Below are positions 10,479 through 24,392 of a stretch of DNA of 64,000 nt, piece after piece; positions within the stretch are counted from its first letter, which is position 1, and every line of letters begins with the position of its first letter. Source of the stretch: Mortierella alpina (taxonomy: Eukaryota; Mortierellomycota; Mortierellomycetes; Mortierellales; Mortierellaceae); NCBI GenBank assembly GCA_029449245.1, contig JANATF010000001.1, positions 2,914,001 through 2,978,000 on the forward strand. Direction: 5' to 3'. The translations under genes and the position numbers were made by a program. The notes under the pieces are model-generated. The model was not told the DNA's origin and did no database searches. It saw only the letters and a list, made by a program, of their open reading frames with translations.

Positions 10479-12836
10479 TCACAGAGTCGACACGATTTTG
10501 TAACGTTCTGCGATCCATACCTTTCTGCCGCAAGCATCAGAACCGTCCATGGGTATCGCAACTTGGCGACAGGGCTCGTGGATCTCAACGAGATCGGAAA
10601 CCTTCAGTTTGGACCAATTGAACAGGTTGGAAAATGCAATGATGAAGTTGCCTTCGGATTCAACATTTTTCTGCTGCCCCGAAGCTGTCATCAATCCTTG
10701 CGTTGGCATGTTGTGATCCTGGGAAAAGAGGTCCTCCACGGGTGTGCACATGACAACTTGCGCGCTCGTACTGGACCATGTCCTGTTGTCAATTGAACTG
10801 ACAACGCTGGCCGGCTCATCTCCATCATACAATGATTTATCTGTAGCACTTGTGGTGGAGTTTGTCGCTCGTTCAATGTCGTCTTGAGCGTTGAGATTTC
10901 CAACGAACTTGTTCTCATCGTTAGTGTCGTACACGAACTCCTTGTCCAGGCACTGGAGACGGATTTCGCCCACTGGTTCAGGGAGTACAATAAGTGGCAC
11001 TTGCATCCCAGCCTGATGAATACTCCGAATCTGAGTTGATTCCTCGAACTCGTCGTCCGATCCTTGTGAGCTCTTTAAATTGAGGAATGGTTTCGGCGCC
11101 TCGTCTTCTTCTTGGGTAATACTGACGATAGAATCATCAAAGATGTTTGGATACGCTTGGTTCAGCGAAGCGTTCTCCACGACACTTTCGAGGTCCGTCT
11201 CTGGCGTACAAGATACCACGGCCATGTCGCCCATGTTCAGATGCAGTCCACTGATTGAGTCCTCTTCTCCGATGAATTGCGAAGCGAGGCTAGATTCAAT
11301 ACTGTGAAGAACAACGGTGTTTGGATCTGGTGTTGACTTGACAACCTCAACATCAATGACCTCTTGGGAACCGCCTCCTCCCTCGACAATATCAACGTCA
11401 ATGACCTCTTGGGAACTGCCTCTTCCCTCTTCTGAGTGAATTCCGTGATCCGCGTTGTTAGCATGTATCAACGCCCGCCTCTCAGGTACTACGTCGAAGG
11501 GTGGTTTGTTGCTGACACTGCAGATAACGCTACACCGTGTCCATTGCAAATGGTTTTCTCTGAAGACTTCCTTGATACTGACAACCGCCAATGGCTCTGT
11601 CGATCCAAAGAGCTTGTCTAGCAATTGCAATTGAACAGCGGTACAGCAAATGATAAGAATCCGGGTACTCTACTGTCAATGCTAAATCGCTTGGCAGAAC
11701 TGGCGCGCATTTGGACTTACCTCGTCTAAGAGTCGCATTCGCCCACATCACATACTCGGATTTGTGATAACCGACCAAAGACGCCAGCCTTTCTGCGTAT
11801 CCTCCTCTATGTAATGAGTGCACAACATGCAAGTTAGATAACTATCTAATGAAATCCAAAACACTTTTGCTACATTGCCAGGAGACACCATCGCACCTCA
11901 CGAGTGGTGGGGCAAATTTTTCCTTTTTGCTCTTCAAAGCACTAGGCGCAGGATCGACGGGGGGTAGGATGATACTCTTGGCAAACTCGGAAGATTTGAT
12001 GTTCTTTGTCGTTTTGATCTGACGTGCAGGATCGGCCAAGGTGGGTATAGTGTCTGCAGCGGAAGGGCGACGGGAGCTCTGATGTGCATGACTGGAGGTT
12101 CCTGAATGAGAGCTCAGCGTTGTCGAGAAACGCCCGGAAGCCTCGGATGCATTCAACCTTCCACGATCAGCCAAGGATGACATGCCTTGGCTGTGTTTTG
12201 AGCGGGAAGATGCAACAGATTCCTACAGCCGCGAGATGTCTCGTTAGTGAACCCTTCAAGATAAATGTAAGCGGCCACTTATAGACAGGTACGCTGAGTA
12301 TCAGAACAGGACTAGAGACGTACGAAACCGGACGTGGACAGTGTTTCCATGCCACCAAAATGGCCAAGAAGCTGACTTGAAGCATTATAAGCAGTGGTGC
12401 GATGCTGATGCTGAGAACTGAGAGTATCGTGTTCAGAGGCGAGGGTGGTCCATGTGTCATGATCCTGCAGATTTGCCGCGTCCTAAAGGATAGACAAAAG
12501 ATAAATTAGCTCTACTACAGGCGGTCTGGATTCAAAGAGACTGTCGGGCCTGAACCATGAGAGATTCATTACCAGCTTGCGCTTTAGAGTCGGTGTCGAT
12601 TGAGAGTGGCCAGCAGTGCTGGCGAGTGCGGGAAAGGCTTGAGACGAGAAGTGGTCATTGGCGTGAATGGGAGGCTGTGCACTGGCGGTAGCTGCATGGC
12701 GCGTGTCTGACCAGGTTGACTTGCAGGCGGGTTTTCCGAGAGTGGATGGTCTTGTTGGGTGTCCGGCGGGCTTCTTCCTGCGCTTGTCCTGTGCCTGCGT
12801 CTTGATGGACGGGGGCAGGATGAACGATGGGTGCAT
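10479..12836 (-). CDS. Unrecognised protein with tandem SUMO-interaction-like repeats
   Basis: Five-exon model on the minus strand: 12836-12573, 12482-12324, 12222-11902, 11806-11756 and 11669-10479, about 661 residues, all junctions in phase. The 51-nt exon is the least sure; an alternative acceptor at 11807-11840 breaks the phase of the following intron. The N-terminal 230 residues are Ser/His/Gln-rich and probably disordered. The segment around the last junction (RILIICCTAVQLQLLDKLFG, then VVSIKEVFRENHLQWTRCSV) looks folded, with alternating hydrophobics as in a beta-rich or OB-like domain. Next come two 15-residue repeats, SQEVIDVDIVEGG and SQEVIDVEVV, encoded by a 45-base DNA repeat. The C-terminus contains KVWIAERYKI. 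I do not recognise the family. Its start faces the cullin-3 start across 619 bases. Confidence 0.55.
11350..11440. repeat. Two-copy 45-base repeat inside the coding region
   Basis: CAATGACCTCTTGGGAA recurs at 11354 and 11399 with similar flanks (CCGCCTCCTCCCTC versus CTGCCTCTTCCCTC); it encodes the doubled SQEVIDV motif on the minus strand. Confidence 0.8.
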
Positions 12837-13455
12837 TGCCCCGGCAGTGCTGGTGGAGCGTTGGTGGCGATGGGATGGGGAAAGAGCAGACGAGGGCGCC
12901 GGTAGAATGAACGAGAGAGGGAAAAAGACGGCGTTGAACAGGGTTGCCACCAATCTGCATGAGAGGGGACTGCGTATTTCCCCCTCCAGCCAAAATGGAC
13001 GCGCTCTCTTGTTTTGACCTCTTTGGCTGGATGGGCTGCGTGCTGCTCTTTCGCACACATACCTCTTGTCTCTCTTGTCTCTCTTGTCTCTCTTGTCTCT
13101 CTTGTCCCTCTCTTGCCTCTCTTGTCTTTTCTGGCCCTCTTGTCTGGCCCTCGTTTGCGTCCTCACCTGCCCCTTTACTCCGTTCCTCCGTTCTCTTGCC
13201 TTTTATATTGCTCTTCTTTCCGCTCAGACGCACGCCGTCGCCCTTAAACACGCACACACACTCTCTCTCTTGCTCTCTCTCTCTGTCTCACTCTCTCTGT
13301 GTGTGTCCCCTCTCTTCCTCTCTTCGTCTGCTTCACGCTTCGCCAGCACAGCTTCACCCTCGCGCCCGTCACTCTGCAGCCCCATCTCAGCCGCACACAT
13401 ACGCACGCATTCTCACACGCACACACCGCATCAGGAGCCCATTCCTGCCACACCA
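12837..13455. promoter_or_regulatory. Divergent promoter region between the SIM-repeat gene and cullin-3
   Basis: 619 bases between two divergent start codons. Strongly CT-rich on the plus strand, with a 9-base minisatellite (13063-13140), a CTCTCT/GTGTGT tract (13259-13310) and CACA tracts close to the cullin ATG. No TATA box is obvious on either side. Confidence 0.45.
13063..13140. repeat. CTCTTGTCT minisatellite
   Basis: About eight tandem 9-base units CTCTTGTCT, perfect at first and then degenerating (CTCTTGCCT, TCTTTTCTGG). Confidence 0.85.
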
Positions 13456-16400
13456 ATGGCCGCCGTCAGAAGGGTCACCAAGGGGAAAATCAGGCCCCCG
13501 CAACGAAGGGTAGGCCTCATTGACGCAGGCATCCATCAGCCCTTCCAATCAACAACCCTTTTTCCTTCTAATGGCTTGGCTTGGCTGAGAATATGTCTTG
13601 ACGTCTTGACAATGTCATTAAAACTGATCTGCCGTATGTTTCTTCCTCTGCTGCATAGACTGACAAGGACTCTCAGTTTGAAACCACCTGGGCGACCCTG
13701 TCTAGCGCTATCAGCACCATCCACGAGCAAAAGGCTTACACGCTTTCGTATGAGGAAGTCTACCGGTCAGGATACAACCTGGTCGTCCACAAATGCGGCG
13801 AACAGCTGTACAATGGCGTCAAGGATTTGATTGCACAGTTTCTAGAGTCGGAAGCTAAGACCACAATCGTGCCAGTCCTGAGCGTTGCAGATACTTCGCC
13901 TTCGGAGGGTGTGCAGGTCCTGAAAATGATTCAAAGGCTCTGGAAGCACCATGTGACGTGCCTGCTTATGATCAGCGACATCCTTGTGCACATGGTAAGT
14001 AAATAATCACATAGTGCGGGTGGAGCATGTTTTCGCGACTATGCCTTGAAAACCAACGGACATTGCTTTAACCATTACACACCACTTTATACATTTCATA
14101 GGACAAAAATTACGTGCCGCAGAGTAGGCTACCGCGGACTTATGACATGGGACTTTATCTTTTCAGGGACACCGTTATTCGGTCGCCAAATTATCCGATT
14201 CAGTCACATCTGCAGATGGTGCTCCTCAACCAGATCACGATGGAGCGGAAAGGGGACGTGATTGATCGCGGGGCAGTCAAGTCCTGCACAGAGATGCTTC
14301 TGGAGATCAAGGAAAACAACGGAGTCGAGTCGATCTACGTATCCGACTTTGAGAATCTCTTTCTCGAGACGAGTCGAGAGTTTTACAGAGTGGAAAGCGA
14401 TGAGCTCGTTCGATACTTTGACCCTCCCGAGTACATGCGCAAGGTACCTGCAGATTGCATTTTCCATCCATACTTTGCCCTGCAACCCGGTCGCTTTTAT
14501 TGTTGCAACTTGAAATACTTTGGACTGACACAGATCATCATGTAGGTCGAAGAAAGACTGGAGGAGGAACAGCTTCGGTGCTCTCACTACCTGACCGAAA
14601 AGACTGAACCAAAGATTCGGGCAATTGTTGAGCAGGAGATGATTGCTAAGCATCTCAAGACAATTATCGACATGGAGAATTGGGGATTGGTGCAGCTTTT
14701 GGTTAATAACAGGAAAGAAGGTATTACAGTAATACCACGAACGCACGACATTCATGAGGTATCATTCAAATAATTGGCATATCGTACTAACTTAGCCTTG
14801 TGGTTGCCTGTATTAGATCTTGAACGCATGTTTCGACTGTTCTCGCGAGTCCCCAAAGGAAGCCGCGCATTACAGGACGGCGTGGCGGAACACATCAAGG
14901 AGTGCGGAAAGGCTATCAACACGAACGTCAAGGCATCGGCGGAAAGCGCGGAGAAGGGGGCTTTGGCTGGAGTCACACTGGCTCTGCGATGGGTTCAGGA
15001 GGTGCTTGATCTCAAGGAAAGATTTGATACCATTCTGGTTTCTGCCTTTGGCAAAGACAAGTCTTTCGAGACCGCCATCAACTCTGCATTTGAGCAGTTC
15101 ATCAATCTCAACCTGAAGGCACCTGAATTCATGTCACTGTTCATCGACAACAAGCTGAAAAAGGACTTCAAGGGCGTAAGAAAAAATCTATGCGCAGCCA
15201 TGAAATATATGAAAAATCACCCTACAGTGACATTCATTAACGCTTTGACCACGCCACTTACTTTATAGAAATCTGACGACGAGGTCGACAACATTCTCAA
15301 CAAAACAACGACCCTCTTCCGCTTCCTTTCCGACAAGGACATCTTTGAGAGATACTATAAGCAGCACCTTTCAAATCGGTTGCTTCATGGAAAGAGTCTC
15401 AGCGATGAGACGGAGCGCGGCATGATTGCGAAACTGAAGGTTGAGTGCGGCTACCAATTCACCTCAAAGCTCGAGGGCATGTTCACGGACATGCGTCTCT
15501 CTGTGGACGCCATGGGAGAGTTCAAGAAATTCCTGGAAAGGACCGAGAAGCTGACGCCCATGGATCTCAACGTCACTGTTCTGACGTCGACGTTCTGGCC
15601 CGTGGCGTCAAACCCTGTGGCCTGTAACCTCCCCGCAGATTTCTTGGCAGCCACCGATATTTACGAGAGGTTTTACACGTCTAGGCATAATGGCAGGAAA
15701 CTTACATGGCATACTACAATGGTACGTTTACTAGGACGCTGATGACTTGCCTGCAACCTCTGACGGTGTCGATAATAGTTGAATGCTATACTCAATATCT
15801 TCATATCGTGACTAGGGTAATGTGGATCTGCGTGCGACCTTCAGTGCCAGGAAGCACGACCTTAATGTGTCAACTATGGCAGCCATTGTGCTACTTCTTT
15901 TCAACGACGTACCGGAAGGCGAATCACTATCGTACACAGCTATCGAAACGGAGACAGGATTGCCTGAAGAACATCTCAAGCGGACTCTCCAGTCTGTCGC
16001 TTGTGGAAAGTTCAAAATCCTGGTCAAGGAGCCCAAGTCCAGGGAAATTGGCAACGCCGATACGTTTAGGTTCAACGCGTCGTTTACAGAAAAGTTGGCA
16101 CGCATCAAGATCCAGACGATTGCCTCCAGGGTGGAGACCTCGGTCGAGAACAAGGAGACTCAGGAGAAAGTGGACGACGCAAGGAAGCATATGGCCGAGG
16201 CGGCTATTGTCAGGGTGATGAAGAACCGCAAGGCTCTGGACCACAACAACCTCGTCACTGAGGTTATTGGCCAGCTGCAAGGACGCTTTAATCCCACACC
16301 TTCCATGATCAAGAAGCGGATTGAAGCTCTAATTGACCGCGAATACCTCGAGAGAGCACCTGGAAACAGGTATATCTTATCTGCTTGTCACCTTGGTTTT

Positions 16401-16496
16401 TTTGACACTAGGAGAATATTTCTGCCTCTGAGATGTGCCGCTAACACTTGCCTTTTCTCGATTCCTTTTAGGACTATCTACAATTACTTGGCATAG
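13456..16496 (+). CDS. CUL3: Cullin-3
   Basis: Eight exons: 13456-13509, 13659-13994, 14102-14443, 14546-14720, 14817-15175, 15269-15721, 15816-16369, 16472-16496. Together they give 765 residues; human CUL3 has 768. Diagnostic stretches are the N-terminal KGKIRPP basic start, YVPQSRLPRTYDMGLYLFRD, ENWGLVQLL, DLERMFRLFSRVP, PEFMSLFIDNKLKK, YKQHLSNRLLHGKS and SKLEGMFTDM. The C-terminal winged helix has the neddylation region IVRVMKNRKALDHN and the family ending YNYLA, the last seven codons lying in a 25-nt exon. Cullin-3 is the scaffold of BTB-adaptor ubiquitin ligases: the N-terminal repeats bind the BTB adaptor and the C-terminal domain binds Rbx1, activated by NEDD8 on the conserved lysine. 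Start chosen because MAAVRRVTKGKIRPPQRR matches the family N-terminus. Confidence 0.96.
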
Positions 16497-16919
16497 CGTT
16501 TCCGAGAGTCATTTTACAGTATCAAACAAAACAGCTCCACATTCATATTTTGAAGAAAGTGGAGACTCATCACCTCTCTGTCATCTGTGGGCTGTGGCAA
16601 GTGTCGAGCATGTTGCTAAATATATCACGTGCGCCTCGTGGTGTTCTGCGCCTCAACTTGATGCGCTCCTCTTGTCTTCCTTGCAGCTTCCCAACCCGTT
16701 ACCATTGACCTCACAAAAGCCTTCCTTCAAGCAACCTAGAGACACACGATAGCACTCTCCTCGCACAACATAAAGCACTTTGTCTATACTTCACTCATCC
16801 TACAAACTCCTGCCCTACCATTCCCGTACTCCCCAGCTCTACAATTTACACTTCAAGGCTAAACTGCATCTCGCACTACACGTCTCCATCCCGCTCTACT
16901 TGCATCTCGCCTCTCCAGC
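16497..16919. other. Intergenic, 423 bases
   Basis: Between two plus-strand genes. A CACTCTCC..CACAAC leader-like stretch precedes 16920. No other signal recognised. Confidence 0.4.
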
Positions 16920-19565
<2,646 letters not shown>

Positions 19566-21211
19566 GTAGAGGAAGAAGAAAGGAAAAGGACAAGCAAGCA
19601 AGAAAGAAAAAGAAACGCGACTATTATAGTTTGCCACTTCTTCACTTGTCTTTATCTTTCTAGGGAATACAATCTTACTTGTATCATAAACACATCTTTT
19701 GGACTGAGCAAGGGGGGAGGGGGGTATGCGTTTTTATTGAGTGTGCGCTTTGCTCGAGTTTTCTTGTTTCCTGTTTCCTTTCATTCTGCATGTCGTTTTG
19801 ACCCATGGTTTCGTTTGGCGGATATTGTAATGTTCTATCCATTCTTTTTTCAATGCAAAAATAGTGAGGAGGTGGTTTAGGATGCTCCACCACAACCACC
19901 ACCACCACCACCACCACCACCATCATCACCATAGCTTGTAACGATCACGACATGCTTCTTCTTTTTCTTTTGTTTCTGCAGCTTCAACTGATGCTCGTAG
20001 CTAGAAACGCGTGTGAAGTAAATAGTTCGCGTCAATATTGGATTCCAGATAATCAACAAGGATGATTGGCTCGCACCTTTTGCTGGCGCGAAATCAGAAA
20101 TTGCTTACTGTCGTCGCGTCTGCTCGTCAATGTAGCGATCCTCTCTGGAGGTGGAACTGAGGCAGCTGCCCATTGGTTGAGTGTTCTTGGATAGAAGAGC
20201 GTGTGGTGGTGAGTGGGTAAGGTGGATGTCGAAACACGAGAATAAATGTGTGTAGATGTGTGAGGCTATGCCGGTTGTTTGGTCACCCCCGTTGAGTTTA
20301 TAGGTGTTATGGGTGAGTGCGTTTGGGAGGGGAGGAAGCGAGATGAAAGAGGTTGGTGTTTTAAAGGTACCGGGCTTCCAGTATTTATACTATCGAGATA
20401 CCCCGATCCCAGACCGAGGGTCTCCTCTCACACCATCGACTCTTTGTCCAGGAACAGGTGAAGATTTGGGCTGTTGTAGCCCCACGTATTTTTTTTTTTT
20501 TTTGAAGAGTTGGTTTGGGTAGAGACTTCGGGCCATGTAAAGCACTGACCACCCTCCCACGGTACCCCGATCTCGCCAAGCGAAACACTAAATCTCAACT
20601 CTTGGCCTCACGTCAATGACACTTGAGGTCTCCTTCACAGCTCGCTCTCTCTCACACACACTCTCTTTCTCTCTCACTGTCTCTCCCCTTTGCTCTCTGC
20701 TCTTGCATTCTCAGGGCCCTGGGATGACTTTGTATAGGCTAGAATGGTGAAAATCCCACTGGTTCGACCACATGCGTAATTGTAGAATAGAGTACAGCCC
20801 ACATATGGCGAGATGGGAAATGCCACGCAGCAATTTCTTGGCATCCGGTATCAATCGATCCGTCTAACCATGGACCTTCCTTGGCGCCCAGATTTCTACA
20901 GAAAAACATACATGCATCGGCATGGTCACCGGAACTTCACGTCTTTGTCAGAGTTGGGCATACAATAGCGCGCTTTATTCCACAGTTGAAGGACATTCGT
21001 GTGGAGAGGCGAAGGGGTCTCATCCTGCTTGGGAGGATATCATCTGCAAAAGACAAAAGCAAAAGGAGTAGAGTAGATAAATAGGCAGGTATAGTAGCAA
21101 ACACAGATAATGTTACACGCCATTGGGCTGAGTGTCATTCTCCGTGGTCCCGGATCTCGACAGCCTCCTTTCGTTCTCGACTGAGCGATCAAGGTCCATG
21201 GGGAAACTGAT
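19566..21211. other. Long intergenic region, 1.6 kb, convergent gene ends
   Basis: Lies between the 3' ends of the PHAF1-like gene (plus) and the Mei2-like gene (minus). Holds a CAC repeat near 19886-19930, a poly-T tract at about 20490-20504 and a CTCTCT/ACACAC tract at 20640-20690. No open frame here looks coding. Confidence 0.4.
19886..19930. repeat. CAC trinucleotide microsatellite
   Basis: About twelve near-perfect CAC units (CCACCACAACCACCACCAC type) followed by CATCATCACC. Confidence 0.85.
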
Positions 21212-24200
21212 CTATGCGCGACGCCTTAATGGTCCACGCACGCCTTCGTTGGTCGTGGTCGGCTCGGGAAATGGCTCCTCCTCTCCAATGTTCGGTCCGC
21301 TGGTATAAAAGATTTTGGGACGGTAACTGGGCTCTTCATCCATGACGCTAGAGTTTTGCAAGGGTCAATGAAGTAAAGCACAGAAAGGGTTACCATCGGT
21401 CAAAAGATGAGGCTCTAGCAAGAGGCCAAGATACAACTTCTTGGCGCCACTCTCCTACCTCGAGTTTCGAAATTTTTCAATGAGTGCATGTCTACCCTGG
21501 ACCGCAGCAAATGACAGGCTACAGATCTTATCCGAGTTGAATCTTGGCCATTTCTTGCCAACGTGTGTCTTCACGAACGAGTCAATAACACTGTGAAAAA
21601 ATGATAGAATGCAAGTGCTAATGAGAAGACGTTCTATTTGTTCCTTTCGTTGATCAGACCTTTCAAGGCCATGAGACTTACTCGGTATTGATAAAGTTGA
21701 TAAAAGCGTAGCCAACATTGCACCTGTTCTTGAAGTCCATTCTGAGGTACAGAAAGTCGAACTTGCCGCGGTGTGTTTCGTTGATGAGTTCGAGTAACAT
21801 TTGCTAATGAGAGAAAATGAAGAAGGTGGATTGCAAGAGAGATCAGTTTACCAGCAAGAGTGGGCACAATGACTCTTTTTATCAAGAATGGCCATAGCGT
21901 GATATCGTCCTCACCTGGGTATATTTGTTGGGAATATTGCGGATCATGAAGGTTGTGCGCTTTTCGCTGGCTAAATATCAATGAGAAAAGTGGTTCCGCA
22001 AGAAGTGGTTAGGGTCTTCATTGATATACCGCCTTGGAAGCCTTCCTTAATGAAAACAATCCGTACATGTCTGAGGCGCTGTGCGGTTCTTTGGGTCAGT
22101 ACCGCTGCGCACGATGTCTGAGGTAGTCTTGCTTGAGCCTTCCATTCTGTTGATCGGCACGCTTTTGGTAGGAATTGGCTCTAAGAAGCCCACACTAGAA
22201 TTGCTTATCGACATGGCAGTTGCGATTCCGGCAACGGGGTCAAGCCATTGAGAGCCCGAGTCCCACGCGAATTTTCCTTTGCTTTGAATGCCATGGAGGG
22301 CCGATGATACCTGGATGTCGCTTGATCCGGACGATGTAGTAAGAATCGACAACGAACCAGTTCTTTTTGATAACAAGTCGTCTATAGCGTCAGCTGCGGA
22401 TTGCGAGACCTGAGAGTTGGCTTGAAAGGCGTCTACTGTATATGGCCTTGAAAGGAAGCGATCCGAAGCTGAAACGACCTTGGATATGGGATGAGAGAGT
22501 TGCTGTTGATGCCAAAGCCTGGAGCTTTCTACCCGTTCCTTCTGATAATAGGAGACTTTGCACTGAAATCGCATCTGCAGGAATAAAGACGCGAAAATTA
22601 GCAATCAAGTATGCTGAGCAAACAACAGGCTTGCAAATCCTACACAAAGGCTACATCCACCTTTTACTCACATTTTCGTGCAACCTTTGCAGAGCACCTT
22701 TGGCAAACGCTGCGTGCCGAACATCGTAGTACCCTACGAGAAAGACCGGTGGCCATTCTTCAGACTCGTGCTGGAAGGACTGCACATCGCCATAGGCGGA
22801 CATGAGACGCTATATTGAACAGAGCGCAAGCAATTAGTTGAAGGCACTAACATCGACATAGAGCACGACAATAATGCGAGAAAGAACATGCCTGCAAGCC
22901 TACCAAGAGGTCATTGTCAATCAGCTTTGGTGTCACTAGAGACAAGACAAGAATACCCTCATTCTCATTCTCCCAGATATCCGAGGCAACCTAAGTAGCA
23001 GTACAACACGCGTTATGGATTCGTTAACAAGGATACAGCGGCAATAGCTTCCCTCCCCCTCACTAACCATGACATGCACTTTACCTGTTCTAAAGCTGAC
23101 TTGGGGCAGAATTGAACCTTCATCGATACGGCATGGAACGTAACATTCGTGTGAAGCAGCTTAGCGGCCGTCATTGCGTGCCGAATGTCAAAGAACTCGA
23201 GGTACATAACGCCATCGCTTTCCAAGAACTTTGTAAAAATTCCCTTCAGATCCCCATAGCTCTATACACACCCAAAGCAATAGTGTTAGCGAACGTGAGT
23301 AGGGTTTGACGGAATGGTGCAGAAGGCATGTCAGTTACCTTGAATGCGTCTCGAGCGACCCAGATTGACATATCTCGAGGGCAATCCGACACCTTCAGGT
23401 ACCGCGTTGGAATGCCAGCACCTTTTTGGGGATCTAAGCCGATGCACCGGTTCTGGTAGTTGATCGCTTGAGACGAGAGGACATCCGATGAGCATTTAAC
23501 GGAAGAAGCGGATGACGGCACTTTTTGATCAAGGTTCGAAACTGAGTGGACTGGTAAACCTCTAGGCTCAATTGAAATGGCAGGAGGCAGCTGTGTCGGT
23601 AGAGTGCTATATGACAAATGCGATTGACGCTCCCGTGAAGTGCTGGCTGTGGCAATCCTTCCATTCTCGCTAGGGACTTGATCAATTACGGTGGAATTGA
23701 CGGCAATGTGTTTTAGGTCGGTTGCCCTGGCAGACATTAGACACCCTTCGTTCGAGAGCGGGGTGAACAGACTTTGGCATTGGACCTTATTGGTGTCCGA
23801 TACAGTCTCTCCTTCCGTCCAGCAAGAGGTTGGGAAAGTTTGCTTATCGAATGATCCTTGGTCCCAGGACATGAACCCGCTGTCAGGGCACGAAGATTGA
23901 CGTTTGAGGGAGGATCCTGGGGTTAGCAGGGCCATGGCTGGTTTCTGATGCGAAAGATCTGAAGGATCGGTTCTCGCAATCGCCCAATCGTCACTCGTAT
24001 CCTGCGATTCGTACATCTCTGAGTGTTGCTGTTGTCTGTAACCAAGCCAGTCAAATTGATCGTAGTCCTAGATATTTCATACAAAGATTAGGAGATTGCG
24101 AAGAACGCGCGCGCCGCATATTCAAAGTGACGTGAATTCATAAACATACAGTCAAAAACAGGCAGCCAGTGCCATAGCTGGTACTTTTCGGACCTCCTGT

Positions 24201-24392
24201 TTGTCGAGCTGGCGCCGGTGCCGATGAAGGTGGCGGTAGAGCCTTCGGCAAGTCGTCCCAGGTGGGGCCTGATGTGGTTACCGAGATTTCGTCCCGCGAG
24301 GTGGACATTGACGCGGACCGTTTGGGCTCAAACTTGGACGATGCTATTGAACGTGCTTGTTTATCCACCATCCTGCCTATTTTCGGATCCAT
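21212..24392 (-). CDS. Mei2-like RNA-binding protein
   Basis: Ten exons on the minus strand: 24392-24150, 24067-23339, 23261-23085, 22990-22904, 22809-22672, 22574-22067, 21970-21915, 21803-21682, 21590-21459 and 21347-21212. Together they give 775 residues (S. pombe Mei2 has 750) and every junction is in phase. The diagnostic C-terminal RRM is very clear: RTTFMIRNIPNKYTQ, then RGKFDFLYLRMDFKNRCNVG, YAFINFI, and W-x-x-F-N-S-D-K-I-C with AAVQGRHALIEKFRNSS. Two weaker RRM-like units precede it (residues about 305-385, GDLKGIFTKFLESDGVMYLEF; and about 415-460). Residues 1-300 are Ser/Thr-rich and disordered. Mei2 proteins bind non-coding RNA and control meiotic commitment in fission yeast; the role in this fungus is inferred. 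Seven of the exons are under 180 nt, so automatic models often break here. Confidence 0.93.

Noticed and set aside
20530-20600. Stretch GGGCCATGTAAAGCACTGAC...CCCCGATCTCGCCAAGC resembling the middle of 5S rRNA
   Set aside because: Only isolated words match (GGCCAT, CCCGATCTC, AAGC); the 5' stem, the GTTAGTACTTGG box and a closing 3' stem are absent, so I do not call a 5S gene.
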